Of a stretch of 64,000 bases of DNA, positions 57,831 through 64,000 are shown in pieces. The notes under the pieces are model-generated. The model did no database searches. It was not told the DNA's origin and saw only the letters and a program-made list of their open reading frames with translations. The first letter of the stretch is position 1; each line of letters begins with the position of its first letter. The stretch comes from Rattus norvegicus (Eukaryota; Chordata; Mammalia; Rodentia; Muridae): NCBI RefSeq assembly GCF_036323735.1, contig NC_086034.1:68365939-68429938 (forward strand), in the 5' to 3' direction. The translations under genes and the position numbers were made by a program.

Positions 57831-59502
57831 CTTGCAAATATAAGACTTCATAAAACAATTTTGGTGGCTCTCTTCAGAATTCACCCTCACCCTGAGCAGT
57901 AAACTTACCAGGAGTCATTTATAGAACTGCCAGTGCCACCTGATGTAGTTATGCTGCTCTCAGTGGATCACGTGAGCAGCTCTCATTAACACAGGTCCAC
58001 TTGTTATGAAGAATCAGGCCTCAATTTTTCATTATTAATTAGCTTACTGCTAATATGCAGAAACTAGAAGTCTTTGCATATAATTTCTACCCTAAGTCTG
58101 ATTCCTTACTATTATTTATGAAGTAGCATGATACTTATAAAGTTACTATGAAATATGCTTAACGTGGCATGACATTTCTTTTATGTCCACTGAGAATATG
58201 CAAGTGACTGAATAACCTCAAAGTGGAGTGAAATAAATCCAAGGCAGAACAGCTTTGCTCACTAGACCTTACCTGAAGGGAAAAGCTGTCTCACCACTCT
58301 TCAGCTTTAGGGCAATTAACCACAATGTTTTCAACAGAGTTGAGAGAAGGGAGAGTTTAGCAACATCTTTTAATGAAGAAACATCTAGAAAGTTGATTCC
58401 ATTTCTGCCTCTAACTTCCATATTCCCCTTAGGCAATACCCAAATACCATGTAAATCATCCCTGAGTTTTAAAAACAAACCACCCAAACACATCTTATTT
58501 TTTTTCTTTCTCACAATTATTTAATTGTCTTTCTAATTAATTCCACACTCTGAAATAAATTATTGACTTAGCAGACTCTCTTGTTTTCTGTGACAGCTTA
58601 GGCAGTAAACAGGACATTAACAATTCATAATGAGCTGGGACATGTTTGCTTTTCTGTGTGCTAATTTGCTTCTCCATCAGAGAGAGTTTGACTCTTTCCT
58701 TCCTGCCCACTCTCTGAGGAAGAAAATGACAGACTGTGGTCAGCATATGTTGAAATAACAAGCATTAAAAAAAGATACATCCAAGTCTTGTCATATCCAA
58801 GGATGCAGAAACAATTGCTTGGACCTTTGCTCTTATCTTTTTCTTCCCCCTGTTTTGTAGGGAACAGCAGCTTTCCACACATAGACTGACATAGTATAGA
58901 CACTGAGTCTTCTCAATAATGAGTGAGTGTTGCAGATAAAGGGTTAAGCTGATTTTTTTGTATGCAAAAGATGGATCTGATAATTATCCATGAAATTCAT
59001 CTTGTGTCATAGCCCCTGAGGATAAGACACATCTTTCTCCATGCCTCAGAGAATAGCATTCCTGATAGAATACAAAAATAAGAAAAGTCAAGAAATCTCT
59101 AATGCGATGATGAAGAGTTTGGAGAAAAATAATATCCCAGTTGGCAGAGTTCAGTTTGGAACATAATGACAGGAGCCATTTTAGGGAAGGTAGCCTAGTT
59201 AGTGAAGGAACCAAGCACCTTACGTTTGAAATTGAGTCACAGAGGCACCAAACTATGCTTGGGCAAATTCAAGAGTGGTGGGCAATCAGAAAGAGTACTT
59301 GTCTAATATCAGCCTGGGAGTTGCCGTGTGGGTTGGATAAAGACAGGCAGGTAGATAAAGATAAACAAATAGTGTTCCTTAGACTTTAATATGAGGAAAC
59401 GTGGTGGGATCAAAAGTAATGCGACAGCTCCGTCCCTAGAGAAGTTATGGTAAAAATTAAGCAGATTTGGTATCTAACACAGGTATGAGTATCAGTTGGA
59501 AC

Positions 59503-59582
59503 ATGAAGACGGGGGTACAGGTCAGGGATAAAGCATTTGCCCAAGTCCCTGTATTCCAGATGTACCATTCCCAAAAAATAAA
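59503..59582 (+). mobile_element. Diverged ID-like SINE, plus strand
   Basis: GATAAAGCATTTGCCCAAGT matches the A-box side of ID, TATTCCAGATGTACCATTCC lies at the B-box side, and an A-rich end AAAAAATAAAATA follows. Old copy. Confidence 0.5.
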
Positions 59583-59689
59583 ATATGAGAAAGTGGGGGA
59601 GAGAGATTACATACAATTTAATGTGGAGATGATATATAATATTTATTTAATAAACTATAGTAAACATTATTTACTATGAATAGTTAAAA

Positions 59690-59905
59690 TTATAGCTTAC
59701 TGGGTAGGGTATTTACCTAGCACGTACAAGCTTCTGACTTTAGATCCTAGTCTCATATAAATGGGACATGAAATATTGTGACACATGATTAGAATATCCA
59801 ACTCTAAAGGAAGAAGGAAGGACCAACAGTTTAGCATCATTCAGGGTTACAAACTGAGGTCAAGGCAAACAAAAGCTTGCTTCAAAATAAACAAATACAA
59901 TTAAA
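59690..59905 (+). mobile_element. B4-type SINE (ID-like head plus B1-like body)
   Basis: CTGGGTAGGGTATTTACCTA..GCACGTACAAG is an ID-like head. From 59762 the B1-like order (GGGACATG..TTGTGACACATGATTAG, then GAGGTCAAGGCAAACA and CTTGCTTCAAAATAAACAAA) follows. B4 is the known ID-B1 fusion family in rodents. Confidence 0.65.
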
Positions 59906-62245
59906 GTGAATAATATGAATATGTATATTACCCTTCATATTAAGTCATGCTGCAAGAGACATGGCATTGAAAGAATACCAAAAGTTTGGAACCTGGAGCT
60001 TTTGATTAACTTACGAAGCAAGATTATGGAATTGGTACTTTGATCCACATTCTTATCCGTCTCTTATGCCAGCTTTGAGGTAGGACTTCCGAATGAGAAG
60101 TTTCCCTGTGGCCAGAGAACGGCTAATCATTCACCTACATGGGAGATGACTTAATTCATAACCACTGGAAACAGGAGCTCCAGATGAAAAGTTTTAATTG
60201 TAAGGGCTAATGTTACCAGGCAGTCAAGTGGAGAAGCAATGAGAAGCTGCATGAAGGGGAATATTATGCAAATTGATCTGAAAATTGCTTGCAGTTATAT
60301 TATCTCCAAGAAACCATTTCTGCTAATTCAAGGAACAATTTCTTTCCTCCACAAAGACCATTAGTACTCTGGGAAACAGGAAACCCTTAGCAGAAGCAGG
60401 GCAGCCTTTGAACATCCACTGGCTCCTTGAAAGGGCACACCTGTACACATGTGGGTCAAGTTACTAGTATGCTACTAGGAAGTGGGTTCTAACGAGTCTC
60501 AGCCATGTTTTCTGTCTTTCTGCTCCCTCCTCTTTGTGTTCAGCATGGACTCAAATGTCCAAAATATAACACACATGCTGTAGCTATCAGGGTATAGCCT
60601 TACACTTACTTTCTTAAGTAAAACCACAGCTGGATAGGAGACCAGACTCATTGAATGGTGGGTCTTAAACATTGCGTTGTTTTATCGGTATGAGTTTTTG
60701 TGTGCAATTGCGCTTGTTTGCACGATGGATGTGTGTTGTGATGCATACATCAGAAGATTGACTTCTCACTCCCTGTCAATGTGTTCATCACTGTCTAAAA
60801 GTGGATCCACATAGACTGCAGAGCCAACAGAAAGCAGAAAAGAATCAGATGAGTAATGCTGTCTCATTCTGGCCCTGCTCTTCTTCATGAAAATGTTCTT
60901 CAGTATGCTGAAAGATAGAATTGGCATGCTTCTTCCCATGTCATCCCTCATCTTGAACATCAACCCTGTCTGACTTTGGTTTTGTCATCTGTATGTAGGA
61001 ATCAACATTGAGAAGTGTACACAAATGGTCAGTCTGCAAAATGAAAACAAGCCCACAAAAGCAGCATGCTGTGTCTATCATCTCATTGTTATTCATAGCA
61101 CTGGAGTGGATTTGTTCTCAGAATTTTGATGATCATACTTTTAAATCACTCCTAAAACTGTCAGTAATTTGCATCACAGTTGAACCAGAAAATTGCGAAA
61201 TTGCATATTCATACAAGTACAAATCATTTCATTCATCTTCTCTGTGGACTTCAAGCAAAGGAAGTTTAGTTTAAATTTTCATCAACATGGACACCTGGCC
61301 ACTGTCCCTTTTCAACTGCAAACAGCTACCTACTACACCACAATCGAATCTGTAGTCTGAGGTATGCCTATTCCCCCTCATAGATTATTTCCAAATATTT
61401 TCCTAAAACTCACTTTATATGATAGTGTTTTTCCCGAGAACATTATACAAACAATTTTACGTCTAGGAATGAGTTCAGCCTTTGGAAGACCACTAGGGAA
61501 GCATTTAGAGAGTTGTTGCTAACCAAGACCTCAAGTTCAAATGATACTGATTTTATAATCCCAATCAGGATGTATCTTACTACACTTCTGTCAAAAGATG
61601 CCTTAGAAGAAGGAACCAGTGTACACTGCAGATGTTGGGGAAGCTTCTATACAAATGAAGGGCTAATCGGGTAAGGGATAGTGAAGGGAAGTTGAAGGAG
61701 GGGTATGCAGATACATAAATGGTTGTGTCTGTTGTGTGTTGACCAACATTTTAGAGTACCACTTAGAAAGTAGATGATGTTTCCCTATAGTTGTGCAGTT
61801 AGCGGCCTGCCCAACTTGCTCTGATAAAGATTATAACAAAATAAGAGTGGAAAGCAGCTAGAGCATCCATTAAGAGTGGAGCAGGGAGTTCCTCATACCC
61901 ACGCCTCTGCAGTTTTGTAGCCATGGAACCTCACACGAATTTTAAGTTACTTTTCTATTCTGTCTTAGTTTTCTGACTACAAAGAAAAAGAAGATGGTAA
62001 CACTTAAATATTTAATATACTATGTATGTGTCTATGTATGGCTATTATACTACATTTCAGTTGTTTACTATTATTATTTAAATTTGGAAACCTAGGGTAA
62101 GCATCAAATTGAAGTGAACATGGTCTGAGAATATGGGCTGAGGTTACCTCAGGTTCCTTCTTCCAATATTGAAGAAGTCTTTAAGGATTTTTTTTAAAAA
62201 TTCTTTTATATTTTGCTATGGCATTTTTATTAATTGTTGTTTCAT

Positions 62246-62275
62246 ATGTGTGTGTGTGTGAAATATATATATGTG

Positions 62276-62310
<35 letters not shown>
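62246..62310. repeat. Facing (TG)n and (CA)n tracts with AT spacer
   Basis: A TG run (62247-62260) and a CA run (62278-62310) separated by 17 bp that are mostly AT. The TG run pairs with the CA run, so this is a perfect inverted repeat with a short loop. Confidence 0.9.
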
Positions 62311-62311
<1 letters not shown>

Positions 62312-62849
62312 CCTGCTCGGTCTTTATAATGTTACTTGTATGTATGCTGTTTGGTTCCTTCACTCCCATCTGGTTCCAATCCTTTTCTGTTTCTCCTTAT
62401 AAAGCAAACAGGCTTTTAAGGGTTAACAATAAAATGGAACAATATAATGTAAAACAAAACCTAACACCATGGAATAGGACAAAACAAAAAGGAAGAAAAG
62501 AGCCCACGAAATGGCACAAGAAACAAATATTTATGCAGAGACCCATTTGTTTCTACACCCAGAAATCCCATAAAAACACTAAACTGGAAGCTATAATATA
62601 TACACAAAGGAATTGCTGGGTAAAAAAAAATACTTAAGTAAAATAAAACTAAAATGGAAAATAAAATAAAGAAAACGGAACAACCCTGCTATGACATCAG
62701 GAGACGAGGAACATCTAACAATGCATCCGGGAATGTAGCCTACCTTTAAGAGGGATTTGTTTTTCTCCCTTGGAGGAAAGCTTGATTTTTCATTTACAGG
62801 TTGATGCCATTTGGAGGTATCTTCTGAATTAGAGACGGAGGCATCCAAT

Positions 62850-63420
62850 TTTCCTTTCTAGGACCCCATCTGTTTCAGACCCACACAGGCCCTGTGCATA
62901 CCTTCTCAGTCTCTTTGAGTTAATCTGTATACCAATCCTGTTGTTTAGAGGGCCTTGTTCCCTTGGTGTCCTCCATCCCCCTTCTCTTTCTTAAGCTCAT
63001 TCTGCTTCCTCTTCTGCAGACTTCCCTGAGCCCTAAGGAGAGGGATTTGATGGGGGACATCTTAGTTAGTATTGAGTGTTCCAAGGCCCTCTCATTCTGC
63101 ATAATATCTGGATGGGGGTCACTGTGTTTGTTCCCATCTGCTGCAGGAGGAAGCTTCTCTGATGATACCAATCAAGGCACCAATCAGCCTCCCTGAATGG
63201 TGTGTTATATGTATGCTTTAGGGTTGACCATTTTGTGTTACATCAATTTGTCTCAGGGAAGACCTTTTCTCTTGCTGACAGCATCCCTTAGGTTCCTGTA
63301 GTTCTTTGTGTAGGGTTAAGGTTGTCCACATTGAGGCTTTGGGCCTTTCCCTAGTCCACACCGACATGTTTATCTGTGTTTAAGTAGCAATGTTGACAAG
63401 ACTTTGTTGGTGCAATGGAT
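62850..63420 (-). mobile_element. Lx-type L1 3'UTR-like fragment, probably minus strand
   Basis: CTCATTCTGCTTCCTCTTCTG, AGACTTCCCTGAGCCCTAAG, AGAGGGATTTGATGG, TGTTCCAAGGCCCTCTCATT and TTTGTTCCCATCTGCTGCAG, then GAGGAAGCTTCTCTGATGAT, appear in the order seen in rodent L1 3'UTR antisense sequence. The same style as 39480-39560 of the intact L1 supports the orientation. The right limit is uncertain. Confidence 0.6.
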
Positions 63421-64000
63421 GGGGTCTAAATAGAAAACCACTACCAGCCAAAATGCAGAATTGTGGATCCCAGTTCCAACAGACATTTACAATACAATTA
63501 AAACTCCAGGATCATTGTGGAAAAGGAGACAGACATACTGTAGAAAACAGATCAGGGTGGCTTCTATGAGATTGTCTCTCCTAGGTTTACCAGAAGGTAT
63601 ACCCATAAAGTCTCATGGAGGTTCTATAATAAGACAACAAAAATGGGTTATATCATGATGAGGGTATAAGCCGTGAATTCTGTCTGACCATACTCTTAGC
63701 CCTTCAGTGGGTAGAAGACTAGGCTTTTGTTAAGTTAATATATTCTAAAATGATTTTTGTCTATTTGTCAAAATTTTAGGTCCAGTAATAGCAGCATGTC
63801 AGGTCTGACAAAAGGGAGGGAGCCAAGGACTGACTATTTAGTAGATTAGAATTACCTGTAATAAATTGTAGTTAGGTCTGAACCTGGAAATTCCAAACTC
63901 TCCACAGTCGGTGAAGCTGTACACAGTCAGCCTCTGCAGATGCACTGAACTTTTAGGACCTCTTGCTCACAGTTTTTTCTGTTGGTCTAGCATCACGCTT
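63421..64000. other. Unique DNA to window end
   Basis: Nothing recognised. It might still belong to the L1 3'UTR-like sequence to its left, but no family phrase is visible. Confidence 0.4.

Larger units (their letters stand above)
57831..62245. other. Mostly unique DNA with two SINEs
   Basis: No gene supported. Only the ID-like (59503) and B4 (59690) SINEs are recognised. The frames at 58255-58524, 59141-59389 and 61008-61274 (82-89 codons) lack splice context or motifs. Confidence 0.5.

Overview
The window looks like intergenic or intronic DNA from a rodent, most likely rat (Rattus). Three things point there. An almost undiverged ID SINE (the BC1-derived family, very abundant in rat) lies at 31623-31712. 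A full-length L1 on the minus strand at 39072-45686 carries rodent-type ORF1 and ORF2, and its ORF1 contains the 66-bp (22-residue) tandem repeats typical of rat L1. The background is AT-rich, full of (CA)n/(GA)n/(GTAT)n microsatellites, and scattered with B1, B2, B4/ID, MaLR-LTR and Lx-type L1 relics. I found no host protein-coding gene, tRNA gene or rRNA gene that I can support. Apart from the L1 ORFs, the open frames are short and unsupported, come from dinucleotide repeats, or lie antisense to L1.

Layout. 0-5 kb: mostly unique AT-rich DNA with one B2 SINE and a CA-tailed SINE. 5.3-7.1 kb: decayed minus-strand L1. 11.6-15.6 kb: a MaLR-like LTR, a HAL1/L1M ORF1 relic, then two copies of one repeat family facing in opposite directions around a 1-kb spacer. 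16.3-19.6 kb: SINE, MaLR LTR and two Lx-type L1 3' ends. 20-31 kb: mainly unique DNA with a few old L1/LTR pieces and a large CA/GA microsatellite. 31.6-35.8 kb: the young ID element, a 125-bp perfect duplication spaced 1.27 kb apart with GTAT tracts at its left edges, and a 5'-inverted (twin-primed) L1. 37-38.5 kb: a cluster of B1/ID fragments and a GAAA/GA tract. 39.07-45.69 kb: the full-length L1. 46-64 kb: mostly unique DNA with an Lx 3' end, a hAT-Charlie-like (URR1-type) MITE, compound microsatellites, a 32-bp x3 minisatellite, a MaLR-like LTR, a B4 SINE and a final Lx fragment.

The only system with working parts is the L1 at 39-45.7 kb. It has a GC-rich 5'UTR/promoter, ORF1 (RNA chaperone), ORF2 (endonuclease plus reverse transcriptase), a G-rich 3'UTR, a poly(A) tail and a 17-bp target-site duplication with one mismatch. 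It appears disabled by two single-base-scale frame slips, one near the ORF1 N-terminus and one inside the ORF2 endonuclease domain. Everything else is passive repeat or unique non-coding sequence. Repeat-family names come from recalled consensus features, not from a database search.
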